64,000 bases of DNA, taken from the NCBI GenBank assembly GCA_002083775.1, contig MTEI01000011.1, positions 44,561 through 108,560 of the forward strand, given 5' to 3'. This DNA is from Rhodoferax ferrireducens (GTDB lineage Bacteria; Pseudomonadota; Gammaproteobacteria; Burkholderiales; Burkholderiaceae_C). Below the pieces are notes generated by a model. It was not told the origin of the DNA. It saw only the letters and a list, made by a program, of their open reading frames with translations, and searched no databases. This document shows positions 52,509-62,473 of the stretch, one piece after another. The position numbers were made by a program, and so were the translations under genes. Numbering within the stretch: the first letter of the stretch is position 1; each line of letters opens with the position of its first letter.

Positions 52509-55500
52509 CTTGTAAAGTGGCGTCACAGTAGCCACGCACCAGTGCGATCAGTTCGTCTTCCGGATACGGTTTGCCCAGATAGTGATCTACGCCCAAGGCG
52601 CGGGCGTACTCGCGGTGCTTCTCGGCGATGCGCGAGGTGATCATGATCACCGGCAGGTCTTTGAGCTGGTCGTCCGCACGGATGTTGCGCACCAGATCAA
52701 AGCCGTCCATGCGCGGCATCTCGATATCGGCCAGCACCACAGCCGGTTTCTCAATTTGCAACTGCTCCAGCGCCTGCAGGCCGTCAGCCGCCAGCGCCAC
52801 CCGGTAGCCCTCACGCTTCAGGAGCCGCTGCGTGACCCGGCGCACGGTGATGGAGTCGTCCACCACCAGCACCAAGGGCACCTGGCTGGCCGCAGTGGCC
52901 AGCGCCTCAACCAGGTCAGCCCGACCCTCGCCGCCCTGCCCGCCCGCCGCCAAAACGCCTGCCTGCGCTGCGGTGTAGGCGCGCGCCTGCTCACCGTACG
53001 CTGCCGCCAACGCCACCGGGTTGTAGATCAGCACCACCGCCCCGGACGCCAGCGCCGACATACCCGCCAAACCCGGCAGGCGTGCCAACTGCGGCCCAAG
53101 GTTTTTGACCACCACTTCCTGGTTACCGAGCACTTCGTCCACATGCAGCGCCACAAACTGGCCGGCACTGCGGAAGATGGCCACCGGCGCTGTCTTGACA
53201 TGCGGCTCGGTACTCACCGGCGAGAGTTGCAGCAAGGCGCCGGCCCAATAAAACGCCAGGGCCTGACCGTTGTAGTCAAAGTGGCCTGAGGTGTAGGCTT
53301 CATGCAACAGCGCCACCGGCACCCGGCGTACCAGCTCCACCTGGTTGGCAGGCACACCCATCACCACCTCGCCCAAACGCAGCAGCACCACCTGATTGAC
53401 CGCTGTGGTGAGGGGCAACACCAGCTTGAACTCGGTCCCCGCGCCGGTGTGGGTCGTCAGCTCGACCCGGCCCCCCAGGGCATTCACCTCGTTACGAACC
53501 ACATCCATGCCAATACCGCGCCCAGCCATTTCGCTCACTTCGGAGGCAGTGGACAGGCCCGAGATAAAAATCAGGTTCGCCAGCTGCGCGTCCGTCAGCG
53601 CCTGGTCGGCCTGGATGACGCCGTGGGCCAATGCCTTGTCGCGGATACGCGCCAGGTTCAACCCGGCCCCGTCGTCGCTGAACGTGACCGCCACATCGTT
53701 GCTTTGCTGCTCCACCTTGATAGTGATCACACCGGTGTCGGGCTTGCCAGCCGCTTTGCGCGCGGCGGCGGGCTCGATGCCGTGGCCCACCGCGTTGCGC
53801 AAAATATGCTCGAACGCAGGCACCGCGCGGTCCAGCACGCCGCGGTCCATTTCCAGCGAGCCGCCCTCGATGTCGAGCCGGACCGGTTTGTCAAAGTCTT
53901 TGCTGGCCTGACGCACCACGCCGTACAGGCGCTCGGCAATGCTGTCGAACTCGACCATGCGGGTGCGCAGCAAATCGCGCTGCAAATCGCGCGTCTGGCG
54001 CGCCTGGGCGGCCAGGTCGTCTTCGACGCCTTCCACGGTTTGCTGCAGATTGCGCTGCAAGGTGGCCACGTCGTGCACCGACTCGGCCATCATGCGGGTG
54101 AGCTCCTGCACGCGGGTGAAGCGGTCAAATTCAAGCGGGTCAAACCCTTGCTCGGCGTCTTTGGTCTGCGCCATGCGCGACTGCATTTGCGACTCGGACT
54201 GCATCTCGATGTCACGCAACTGCGAGCGCAAGCGTGCCAGATTGGTGGTCAACTCGTCAAGCGAACCGCGCAACTGGCCCAGCCTGGACGCCAGCCGCGA
54301 GCGCGAAATCATGACTTCGCCGGCCTGATCCACCATGCGGTCAATCAGCGCCGATTTGACCCGGATGGTCTGACTGGACGCACGACGCAAAGGCGCGGGT
54401 GCCAGCTCAGTGGCTTGCACCGCTGGCGGCTGGGTGGCGGCTGGCTCAGGTGCTGCTGCTGCGGGCTGCTGCATCAGCTCAGCAACCGCCGGCGTCAATT
54501 CAGCCGGAACGGTTTCAGCCTCTTCGGGGAGCACCAGTTCAGCCATCGGCGTGGCACGTAGCTGCTCGAAGCAATCGGTGATGGCGTCCAGCCTGGCCAG
54601 CATGGGTTCGACCTGGTTTGATTCGGCGGTGTCAGCATCGATTTGCTCGATGGCCGTCTCCATGCGGTGCGACATTTCACCCAGACGCATGGCGCCAGCC
54701 AGACGGGCGCTGCCCTTGAGGGTGTGCAAAATGCGCAGGGCCTCCTGGCGAGCGCTGAGGTTGTCCGGGCGAGCGCACCATTGCCGCAGTGCACCGCCAA
54801 GCTGCGGCAGCAGCTCCAGCGCTTCTTCTTCAAAGATCGGAAACAGGTCGACATCCAGCACATCGTGGGCTTCGATGGTTTCCGGTGCAGGAGGCGAAGC
54901 CGGGCTGAGGGCTGGAGCGGGCTCTTCAACCACCTCGACGACTTCGGCCGTTTCGATCGCCTCGGGCGCTGGTTCAAGCAGATCAGGCTCCTGCGGCGCC
55001 AGGGTATCGCCAAAGTCCAGGTCAAGATCCGGCTCCGACAGCGCCTCTTCAGACCAGGCTATGTCTTCAGACACCTGTTCAGACAGGTCAGACTCCAGCA
55101 CCGCCCTGAGAGCCAGCAACAGCTCGGGGTCAGGGTGCTTGAGGAAGCCCGCCGCAAACTGGTGCAGCAGGCGGCGAATGTCTTCAGCCGCGTCAACAAA
55201 CAGGCGTGCGTGCTCTGGCAGGCCCCGCAGCCCCAGGCGTGTGTGCTCCAGCGCGTGTTCCAGCGCCCGGGCCAGCTCCGACAGGTCCATGAAACCCACG
55301 GTGGCAGAACTACCCGCCAGCGAATGCGCCAACCCAATGGCCGAATCAGGCACCGGGTGCGACAGTTCCATCGACCATTCGGTCAGCTCGGTCAACAAGC
55401 GGCGCGACCATTCGTCAGCCTCATTCAGGTAGACGTTGTACAGCGGAATGCCTATGCGCAGAGAACCGATCACCTTGACCTGCTCTTCCGCCACTTCAGG

Positions 55501-58383
55501 CTCGCCAGGTTCAGGTTCAGGTTCAGGTTCAGGTTCCGGGGTCAGGGATTCGACCTCGGGCAGCAGCAACTCGATAGACTCTTCTGCCTCTTCTGCCTCT
55601 TCTGCCTCTGGTTCAGCCGGCATCGCCTCAGCCGGCAAGGCCAACGAAGCCAACGGATCTTCAACCAGCTCGTCAACCAGGTCTTCAACCAGTTCTTCGG
55701 TCTGTGGCTCGGGCTGGGTTGCAACTGCCGCCGCGGGCTCCTGCGCAGGGAATGAGAACTCCCCGAAGTTGCTCAACAGCGTTTCGCTGAAGTCAACCAT
55801 CTGCGTTTCGCTGAAATCGTTGATTTGCGTGGCCATGAAATCGGCACGCTGTGCTGCGGGGCTCAAGACGTCTTCAACGGGAAGCGTCTCGGCAGCAACC
55901 ACAGGCACAACAGGCGCGGGCTGTATCAGGTCTTCAATAGGCTGCGCCTCTTCCATTGGTTCAAGCAGCGGCTCCGGCACCATGAGCACAGGGGCAGCCA
56001 CTGGCGTGACCGTCGTCTCGGGTGCCAGGGCCTCCGCCGGGGCGACGCCCGGCAGCGCCAGATCAACCCCGACACCGTCCATACGCAGACTGTCTGCCGC
56101 CTGGCGGAATGGCAGGGCGCGCCAGGGATCGTCTACGTGGGCTTCAATCGCCTCAATCCATTGACCAAAGCCCTGCAGGGCCTGATCCGACAGCCGCACC
56201 AATTCCGCACTGGCAGGCAACTGCTGTGGCAGCCAGGCGTTAAACACCTGCTCCATGGCCCAGGCCGCTTCGCCAAACTCCGTCAGGCCCACCATTCTGG
56301 AACTGCCTTTGAGCGTATGGAACGAGCGGCGCAAGCTGGTCTGTTGCTCCATATCGGTCTTGTCGGCACGCAAAGCGGCGACAGCGCCCCGACCGGTCTC
56401 GATCACTTCGCGCGCTTCTTCCAGGAAGATGCTGCGCAGCTCGGCGTCATCATCTTCGTCTGCCGTCAAAGTGGGCGCTGCGATCGGCTTGGTTTCCGGC
56501 ACCGGCACCGGCGCAGGGGGCGGCGGCACGGGCTGTGGCAGCGAAACTTCTGGCGCAGCCGCAGGCTGTCGGGCAGGTACAAAGACAACCTCAGCAGGTA
56601 CCGCAACAGCCGTCTCGGCTGCAGCCACTCGCCCCATCACCGACCTGAACTCCCCCTGTGCCTCGTCATAAACAAAGAGTTTCTTGGCTAACTCACGCTG
56701 GTAACCCAGCATGTCGATGAGGAAACCAAGCGTTCCCAAGCTGTTACCCAGCTTTTCGAATACCGCCTTGCGCTCCAACGGCGCATCGGCCCCGCTGATC
56801 AGAAAGCGCTCAACGCTGTCACGCATCCGCAGGGCCGCCAGGGCCGCCTGGTCCAGCCCCAGCACAGAAAAGACGCCACGCATCTGTGCCAGCCGGCCTG
56901 GCACTTCTTGCAGGCACATCCTGTCGTCAGGTCGCCTGAAAAACGCATCCAGCGAGGTCTCTACTTCACCCAGCGTGGTGCGCAACTCGTCGACCACACT
57001 ACCCATGACCTGGCGGTCACTCACGCGCCGGTAAAGTTCCTCCATCCAGGCGTCCAGTGGTTCCGGCTGGCCCCCTGCCAGCACGTGGTCCAGCCGCTGC
57101 GCCAGCCGGTTACCGCGCTGCACCGTTTGCGCGCTGTCGGGGTCCATGTCTTCGTAGGCGGCTTCCAGGTACAGCACCGCCGTGGCAACCTCCATCGCCA
57201 GTGCTGTGGCTGGGGCGCTGCCCGAGCGCGTCACCGAATCGATGGCGCGCAGCAGGGCGGCAGCGAGCTCACCGTTGTCGGGGTGCAGCTTGACGATCAA
57301 GTCTGCCACCATGCCAAACTGGTCTGCCGCCACCTTGATGCGGTTCACATCGCCACCACTCAGGGTGGACCAGGTTTCTGTGGCAGCTGCCACGCGTTTG
57401 CGGGCTTGCGCCAGTACCGCCGGGTCAAACCGGCCAAATTGCGGCTTTTCGTAATCCACACGCACGGGTACTGCAAAACCATAAGCCTGGTGCACAGCGC
57501 GCAATGCTGGTGTGTCGTGCTCGGGCGACAGGGCTGCCTGGGCACAGAAAAACAACAAATCGCGCACCAGCCGTTCCGAGATGGCCGACTCACCACGCGC
57601 CAGCGTGCGGTATTGCAACAACACATGCGTGGCGGCGCGCTTTTCATACAGGTCGCTGGCACACAGGCCATACGCCACTACCTCAAAATAGGCTGCACAG
57701 ACCATCCACCAGACGCGGGGATTGATCTCGGTCTGGTTGGCGGCAAAAGCCAGACTGATGTCGCGCATGGCCAGGGCCGAGGGGGCATGGCCGGTTTTGA
57801 CCACATGCAGAATCAGACCGTCTATGCGCGAGCGCACCGCCGAGTCATACGGCATGGGCCGGGCAGACGCTGGCACCGCCACATCTATCCAACGCCAGTC
57901 GTACGCCCACAGGTCTGCCGGGTGAATGCGGTCGTCGCCCGTCAGCACCAGCACATCGCGGTATTGGGGAAACAAGGCCACCGATGACAGGGTCTTGCCC
58001 TTGAGCACGGCTGCCAGATAGTCGGTCAGGGCAAAACTGGCACGCTCGACCTTGAGAGCCGCCTCGTCACTGCAAAACTCGGGCCGCTGCACAAACTTGT
58101 TGACCAGCGCCTCCATGGCGCGCAGCATCCGCGCGGGCACTTCCAGGCCAACCATCTCCAAGGCACCCACGGCCTGGTGCAACTGTTGGCGCGCGATACG
58201 CAGATGGCTGGCGTCCAGCGCAGCGATATCGGAGCCCCGGGACAGCTCGGCATCACGCACAAAACGCCGCAGCGCCTGGGTGGCACCATCCAGAGACTTG
58301 CGTAACTCATCGAGCACCCAGGCCAAGGGCCCCAGATCAGGCTCTAGGTTCGCGTTATCGACAGCCGTTGCAGCAGATTGCAT
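52501..58383 (-). CDS. chpA: ChpA-type hybrid chemotaxis histidine kinase (Pil-Chp system)
   Basis: A 1960-residue CheA-like kinase that would control type IV pilus twitching. The N-terminal ~600 residues resemble FimL/ChpA N-terminal helical modules. Three Hpt domains carry FHTLKGSSRMVG (about 690), LAHSLAGSSATVG (about 1020) and LHTLKGSARLAG (about 1222). The CheA core follows with ATPase motifs NAVGHGIEP, DDGAGLNLARI and GRGIGMDVV (about 1530-1610), then a CheW-like domain and a C-terminal receiver (VLVVDDSITVRRV...DIEMPRMDGFD, about 1840-1955). Acidic linkers contain tandem DNA repeats at 55507-55536 and 55581-55607. It is the last gene of the pilGHIJ-chpA cluster. Confidence 0.95.
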   Translation of the reverse strand: MQSAATAVDNANLEPDLGPLAWVLDELRKSLDGATQALRRFVRDAELSRGSDIAALDASHLRIARQQLHQAVGALEMVGLEVPARMLRAMEALVNKFVQRPEFCSDEAALKVERASFALTDYLAAVLKGKTLSSVALFPQYRDVLVLTGDDRIHPADLWAYDWRWIDVAVPASARPMPYDSAVRSRIDGLILHVVKTGHAPSALAMRDISLAFAANQTEINPRVWWMVCAAYFEVVAYGLCASDLYEKRAATHVLLQYRTLARGESAISERLVRDLLFFCAQAALSPEHDTPALRAVHQAYGFAVPVRVDYEKPQFGRFDPAVLAQARKRVAAATETWSTLSGGDVNRIKVAADQFGMVADLIVKLHPDNGELAAALLRAIDSVTRSGSAPATALAMEVATAVLYLEAAYEDMDPDSAQTVQRGNRLAQRLDHVLAGGQPEPLDAWMEELYRRVSDRQVMGSVVDELRTTLGEVETSLDAFFRRPDDRMCLQEVPGRLAQMRGVFSVLGLDQAALAALRMRDSVERFLISGADAPLERKAVFEKLGNSLGTLGFLIDMLGYQRELAKKLFVYDEAQGEFRSVMGRVAAAETAVAVPAEVVFVPARQPAAAPEVSLPQPVPPPPAPVPVPETKPIAAPTLTADEDDDAELRSIFLEEAREVIETGRGAVAALRADKTDMEQQTSLRRSFHTLKGSSRMVGLTEFGEAAWAMEQVFNAWLPQQLPASAELVRLSDQALQGFGQWIEAIEAHVDDPWRALPFRQAADSLRMDGVGVDLALPGVAPAEALAPETTVTPVAAPVLMVPEPLLEPMEEAQPIEDLIQPAPVVPVVAAETLPVEDVLSPAAQRADFMATQINDFSETQMVDFSETLLSNFGEFSFPAQEPAAAVATQPEPQTEELVEDLVDELVEDPLASLALPAEAMPAEPEAEEAEEAEESIELLLPEVESLTPEPEPEPEPEPGEPEVAEEQVKVIGSLRIGIPLYNVYLNEADEWSRRLLTELTEWSMELSHPVPDSAIGLAHSLAGSSATVGFMDLSELARALEHALEHTRLGLRGLPEHARLFVDAAEDIRRLLHQFAAGFLKHPDPELLLALRAVLESDLSEQVSEDIAWSEEALSEPDLDLDFGDTLAPQEPDLLEPAPEAIETAEVVEVVEEPAPALSPASPPAPETIEAHDVLDVDLFPIFEEEALELLPQLGGALRQWCARPDNLSARQEALRILHTLKGSARLAGAMRLGEMSHRMETAIEQIDADTAESNQVEPMLARLDAITDCFEQLRATPMAELVLPEEAETVPAELTPAVAELMQQPAAAAPEPAATQPPAVQATELAPAPLRRASSQTIRVKSALIDRMVDQAGEVMISRSRLASRLGQLRGSLDELTTNLARLRSQLRDIEMQSESQMQSRMAQTKDAEQGFDPLEFDRFTRVQELTRMMAESVHDVATLQRNLQQTVEGVEDDLAAQARQTRDLQRDLLRTRMVEFDSIAERLYGVVRQASKDFDKPVRLDIEGGSLEMDRGVLDRAVPAFEHILRNAVGHGIEPAAARKAAGKPDTGVITIKVEQQSNDVAVTFSDDGAGLNLARIRDKALAHGVIQADQALTDAQLANLIFISGLSTASEVSEMAGRGIGMDVVRNEVNALGGRVELTTHTGAGTEFKLVLPLTTAVNQVVLLRLGEVVMGVPANQVELVRRVPVALLHEAYTSGHFDYNGQALAFYWAGALLQLSPVSTEPHVKTAPVAIFRSAGQFVALHVDEVLGNQEVVVKNLGPQLARLPGLAGMSALASGAVVLIYNPVALAAAYGEQARAYTAAQAGVLAAGGQGGEGRADLVEALATAASQVPLVLVVDDSITVRRVTQRLLKREGYRVALAADGLQALEQLQIEKPAVVLADIEMPRMDGFDLVRNIRADDQLKDLPVIMITSRIAEKHREYARALGVDHYLGKPYPEDELIALVRGYCDATLQAK
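55507..55607. repeat. In-frame microsatellites in the chpA linker
   Basis: AGGTTC is repeated five times at 55507-55536, encoding an alternating Pro-Glu tract, and CTTCTGCCT three times at 55581-55607, encoding an Ala/Glu tract. Both unit lengths are multiples of three, so changes in copy number would alter linker length without shifting frame. Confidence 0.8.
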
Positions 58384-58419
58384 GGGTCAACCAGTCAAAT
58401 GAAATGAATCTGAAGCCAA

Positions 58420-60681
58420 TCAGGCGATGCGAAAACGCGCCACCGATTGCCGCAATTCCTCAGCCACTTTGGAAAGTTCTCGCACTTGCGCCGCCGTGGA
58501 GCGGGTGCCTTCGCCCGTCTGCTCGGTCACCGCAAAAATATGCTGGATGTTCTCGGCCACCTCGTTGGCCATGCTGGCTTCACGCAAAGTGGCGTCAGAA
58601 ATCTGCTCAATCAGTTCGGCCAGTCGGCGCGACACCTCGTCAATTTCCGACAGGGCAGTACCGGCGCTGTCAGACAGCTTGGCACCTTCCACCACGCCTT
58701 GCGTGGAACGCTCCATGGCCCCCACCGCGTCTTGCGTGTCGGTCTGAATCGCTTTCACCAGCGCCGAAATTTGCCGCGTGGCGTCGGCAGAGCGCTCTGC
58801 CAGACGCTGCACCTCTTCGGCCACCACCGAGAAGCCGCGACCGGCCTCACCCGCGGAGGCCGCCTGGATGGCAGCGTTGAGCGCCAGCACATTGGTCTGC
58901 TCGGTGATGTCGGAAATCAGCTCGGTGATTTCACCAATCTCCTGCGACGACTCCCCCAGACGCTTGATGCGCTTGGAGGTTTCCTGGATTTGGTCACGGA
59001 TTGAATTCATGCCACCAATGGCGTTTTGCACCGCCTGCAGGCCCACCTCAGCCGCCTTCAGTGACTGGCGCGCCACATCAGCTGACTGCTGTGCCTGCGC
59101 TGAGACCTGGTTGATACGCTGGGCCATGTCCACCACCGACTGGCCAGTTTCGCGAATTTCGTGCAACTGCTCCTGCGATGCCGCCAGCAGCTCGGTGGAG
59201 GTGATGTCCACCTCGGCGGTGGTACTGGCCACTTTGGCGGCGGTGTTTTGCACGTTGCCGACCAGCGAGCGCAGCTCTTCCACGGTGTAGTTGACCGAGT
59301 CGGCAATGGCACCAGTGATGTCCTCGGTAACGGTGGCCTCCTGCGTCAAATCACCCTCAGCCACGGCTTGCAACTCGTTCATGAGCCGCAAAATGGCGGC
59401 CTGGTTGGCGTCATTGACACGTTTGGCATCTTGCTCCTGGCGCTGCGCTTCTTGCCGCAGCGCATCTGCGCCGGCCTGTCGCTGGCGGCTATCGAGCAAC
59501 TGCACATAAGACAAACCAGCAGCACTGAGCAGCGCCAACGCTGCGGCAAACAACAGCGTGCCCAAGGCCAGTCCGCTCAACCCGCCTTGGGACGACAGCG
59601 CACCCTGCAAAGACTCCAGTTCCTTGCGCAGCACCTCGCTATCGGTCAGGATGGCCACTTGCGCCTCACGTGCCGACACCAGGCCCTGCAAATTGCCAAG
59701 AATGGCGGTGGCTTGCGTCTGGGTTTCTTCATACAGCTTGAGCAACGCGGTCAAGCGCTCCCGCGTCTGGCTGTCGCCAGAGGCCGACAAGCGCAGTTCC
59801 GCGCTGCCATCGAGCAGGCCGTTGGCAATACTCTTGAAAGCATCGAGGTCTTTGCCCAGCAAAAACACGGCCTCGGGGCTGACACCCTCCATGGTCAAAA
59901 ATTCATTGGAAGATTTGCCGATGCGCTGCGTCAGCATCACCAACTGACCGGCTGCCGAGATTTCCGGGGCCGCAGCGTCTTGCTGCAACTTCAGTGCGGA
60001 GATGGTTTCCGCAATTTCCAGCAGGTCGGAAGACTGGCGGTTGATCAAGCGCAACGAGGTACCGATCTGTGTCAGGATTTTCTGCTGCGCCATCACCGTG
60101 GCCGCGTTCTTTTCTGCACGGTCCACCAGCGGCGTGATCTTGCCCAGCGCGTCTTGGTGCATCGCGCCAACCGGCTCCAGTTGCAACTCGGGGTCACCGT
60201 TGGCCAGACCACGCACCGAGCGCGTCAGCACGCGGGAACTGTCCATCACGTCGGGAAAGGCCTTGGCATCGCCCACCAGCGCCTGCGACACGGATTTGGC
60301 CAGCCGCTGCGACTGCATCAATGACTGCCCGGTGGCATTGAGCTGCTGCGCCCCGCGATCACTGTCATTCAAGGCGAACCAGGCGGCGCCCACCAGCAAA
60401 ACCAGCGCCAGACCGAGCAAGATCGACAGCGAGCGTTGATGTTGGGCCACCGTCTTGCGCCCCAACATGGGCAGGGCAATCTGATCGAAAGCCACCGGAG
60501 CGGCCTCATGCACGCTCGGATTGCCATCATCCAGAGACACCTGACGGGTAACGCCAGAGCTCAGTTCTGAGGGGGCCTGGTAGGTCGACAAATCAGGCAT
60601 GCCCAGACTCAGGCCTGAATCCGGGTCTGCTTGCTGGGGTTTCTTCCTGAACAGGTTTTTAAATTGGTCAACGACAGCCAT
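58420..60681 (-). CDS. pilJ: Type IV pilus methyl-accepting chemotaxis protein PilJ
   Basis: A 753-residue transducer. A cytoplasmic N-terminal tail of about 80 residues is followed by a transmembrane helix ([20 protein letters not shown]), two PilJ-type periplasmic sensor modules (for example [15 protein letters not shown] and [19 protein letters not shown]), a second transmembrane segment ([20 protein letters not shown], about 370), a HAMP-like region and the signalling domain with [20 protein letters not shown]. It would pass signals to PilI and ChpA. It lies between pilI and chpA on the same strand. Confidence 0.95.
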   Translation of the reverse strand: MAVVDQFKNLFRKKPQQADPDSGLSLGMPDLSTYQAPSELSSGVTRQVSLDDGNPSVHEAAPVAFDQIALPMLGRKTVAQHQRSLSILLGLALVLLVGAAWFALNDSDRGAQQLNATGQSLMQSQRLAKSVSQALVGDAKAFPDVMDSSRVLTRSVRGLANGDPELQLEPVGAMHQDALGKITPLVDRAEKNAATVMAQQKILTQIGTSLRLINRQSSDLLEIAETISALKLQQDAAAPEISAAGQLVMLTQRIGKSSNEFLTMEGVSPEAVFLLGKDLDAFKSIANGLLDGSAELRLSASGDSQTRERLTALLKLYEETQTQATAILGNLQGLVSAREAQVAILTDSEVLRKELESLQGALSSQGGLSGLALGTLLFAAALALLSAAGLSYVQLLDSRQRQAGADALRQEAQRQEQDAKRVNDANQAAILRLMNELQAVAEGDLTQEATVTEDITGAIADSVNYTVEELRSLVGNVQNTAAKVASTTAEVDITSTELLAASQEQLHEIRETGQSVVDMAQRINQVSAQAQQSADVARQSLKAAEVGLQAVQNAIGGMNSIRDQIQETSKRIKRLGESSQEIGEITELISDITEQTNVLALNAAIQAASAGEAGRGFSVVAEEVQRLAERSADATRQISALVKAIQTDTQDAVGAMERSTQGVVEGAKLSDSAGTALSEIDEVSRRLAELIEQISDATLREASMANEVAENIQHIFAVTEQTGEGTRSTAAQVRELSKVAEELRQSVARFRIA

Positions 60682-60702
60682 AAGGTCACCCCAAAAAGAA
60701 AT

Positions 60703-61233
60703 TCAATTGCCAATACTCAGGAAAGCAGGCGTCTGAGACAGCGCATACAGGTCAATTTCCTGCCACTGCCGGTCTTGCGAATCCAGAAAACACTGGCCAA
60801 AATAAGACGGCGACCCCGCCGGCGCAGGCTGGGCGCTCTTGAACGCCTCCAGCCGACGCAAGCCCAGCAAGCTGTCAACCACCAGCGCGCAGTTGACGCT
60901 GGCCTCGGCATTCAGGGTCACCAACCGCGCCTGCGCCCACGCCAGTTCCGTGCGGACAGTGGTGGCTGGCGGGTCGATCAGCATCACCAGATCCACCACG
61001 CCAAACAGGCCTCCACGCAAATTGGCCACACCACAAAACCACGGCTGGGTGTAAGGCACCCGGGTGATATGACTCACCGGAAAGATCTCGCCTGACTGCG
61101 ACAAAGGCAACAAATACGGCCGCCCGGCTATGCTGACCGCCAGCCAAGCCGCAGACACCGCCTGCGCCTGGGCCGACTGCAACCGCGCAGCCAGACGGGT
61201 TTGGAGGTCTCTCAGGGCTTGTTTCTTGGTCAT
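60703..61233 (-). CDS. pilI: CheW-like adaptor PilI
   Basis: A 176-residue CheW-domain protein linking PilJ to ChpA. CheW signatures are PYLLPLSQSGEIFPVSHITR and FCGVANLRGGLFGVVDLVML. The domain fills nearly the whole protein after a helical N-terminus. It is encoded 13 bp after pilH and 21 bp before pilJ. Length matches PilI (about 175-180). Confidence 0.93.
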   Translation of the reverse strand: MTKKQALRDLQTRLAARLQSAQAQAVSAAWLAVSIAGRPYLLPLSQSGEIFPVSHITRVPYTQPWFCGVANLRGGLFGVVDLVMLIDPPATTVRTELAWAQARLVTLNAEASVNCALVVDSLLGLRRLEAFKSAQPAPAGSPSYFGQCFLDSQDRQWQEIDLYALSQTPAFLSIGN

Positions 61234-61246
61234 TGAGGTGTGAAGA

Positions 61247-61612
61247 TCAGCCCAGCGCTTTGATCTTTTCCATCAATTCGTGGGCGTTGACGGGTTTCGT
61301 GATGTAGTCGCTGGCACCCTGGCGCAAGCCCCAGACCCGGTCGGTCTCCAGGTTTTTGCTGGTGCACATGATGATGGGAATGTCGGCGTAAGCCGGGGTG
61401 CGGTGGATGGTGCGTGTCAACTGGAAACCGTTTTGCCCCGGCATCACCACGTCCATCAAAATCAGGTCGGGCTTGGCGTCTGCCAAGTGCTTGAGGGCCT
61501 CTTCGCCGCTCTCGGCGGTACGCACTGACAAGCCCTGGCCTTGCAGCAGGTCGGTCAAAAACATCAACTCGGTCTTGGAGTCGTCAACAATCAACACGTT
61601 GTGAATGGTCAC
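61247..61612 (-). CDS. pilH: Response regulator PilH
   Basis: A 121-residue single-domain receiver (CheY-like). The phosphorylation site is the aspartate in LILMDVVMPGQNGFQL (about residue 53), with the acidic pair at VDDSKTE and the conserved lysine in YITKPVN. The start is a GTG that overlaps the pilG stop in GTGA, with AGGGG upstream. In Pseudomonas PilH opposes PilG in twitching control. Order after pilG supports the name. Confidence 0.92.
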   Translation of the reverse strand: MTIHNVLIVDDSKTELMFLTDLLQGQGLSVRTAESGEEALKHLADAKPDLILMDVVMPGQNGFQLTRTIHRTPAYADIPIIMCTSKNLETDRVWGLRQGASDYITKPVNAHELMEKIKALG

Positions 61613-62019
61613 GCCACATCCCCTTGAAGCGCATCGGCATATTGCGCCACGGCTTTGAGCAACTGATCTTTGGTGAAGGGCTTGGTCAAGTAATCCTGCG
61701 CCCCCACCATGCGTCCACGGGCCTTGTCAAACACACCGTCTTTGGACGACAGCATGATCACCGGCACGCTGGCAAATTTGGCATTGCGCTTGATGATGGC
61801 GCAGGTTTGGTAGCCGTCCAGGCGCGGCATCAGGATGTCGCAAAAAATCAAGTCGGGCCGATAGTCGCTGACCTTGGACAGTGCATCAAAACCGTCTTCA
61901 GCCAGCATCACCTCATGCTGACCGGCTTTCAGGAAGATCTCGGCGCTGCGCCGGATGGTGTTGCTGTCATCAACCACCAGAATTTTCAAAGGGGACCCGG
62001 TTGTATTCACCCGATTCAT
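61609..62019 (-). CDS. pilG: Response regulator PilG
   Basis: A 136-residue CheY-like receiver. The phosphorylation aspartate is in LIFCDILMPRLDGYQT, the acidic pair in VVDDSNTIRRS and the lysine in YLTKPFTKDQL. The ATG at 62019 sits directly after GGAG, which is too close to act. A GTG three codons later (62010) is well placed relative to the same GGAG and may be the true start. It is the first gene of the pil-chp unit. Confidence 0.92.
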   Translation of the reverse strand: MNRVNTTGSPLKILVVDDSNTIRRSAEIFLKAGQHEVMLAEDGFDALSKVSDYRPDLIFCDILMPRLDGYQTCAIIKRNAKFASVPVIMLSSKDGVFDKARGRMVGAQDYLTKPFTKDQLLKAVAQYADALQGDVA

Positions 62020-62056
62020 CTCCAGAGTTGATGTTGGAACGCTGTCTTGACCGATC

Positions 62057-62272
62057 TCAGATCCGCACCATCTCAAAATCTTCCTTGCGTGCACCACATT
62101 CGGGGCAGGCCCAGTTCAGCGGCACTTGCTCCCAAGGGGTGCCCGCCGGCACACCGTTGTCAGGGTCGCCAAGCGTTTCATCATAAATCCAGCCACAGAT
62201 CAAACACATCCAGGTTGTTGATGAAGTCACGGGCAAGGCACCTTTGTTATGAACCATAAAACTGCCCGCCAC
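62057..62272 (-). CDS. Rubredoxin
   Basis: A 71-residue rubredoxin with both iron-binding knuckles, WMCLICGWIYDE and WACPECGARKEDFEMV. The usual length is about 54 residues, so the first 17 or so residues (MAGSFMVHNKGALPVTS) may be an extension or the start may be a later codon. It carries one iron and acts as a small electron carrier in the cytoplasm. It lies 37 bp upstream of pilG on the same strand. A rubredoxin beside pilG is a familiar arrangement in betaproteobacteria. Confidence 0.93.
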   Translation of the reverse strand: MAGSFMVHNKGALPVTSSTTWMCLICGWIYDETLGDPDNGVPAGTPWEQVPLNWACPECGARKEDFEMVRI

Positions 62273-62473
62273 CCCAGCTGGCAGGCCACTTGCACGCTAT
62301 TCTGCCTCAAGAAATTTCGCCAGCAATGCTTTTCGCGCACCAGCAGGGCGCGGCCGACCAGCCCAAGCGAGAGACAATGCGAACCCGCGTGACTTTCTGG
62401 GCACAATCTGCCAACGGCAGCCGCGCAGCAGAGCGCTGTTCATTTCCTGATTTTTCACACCCAAGCACTTTCC

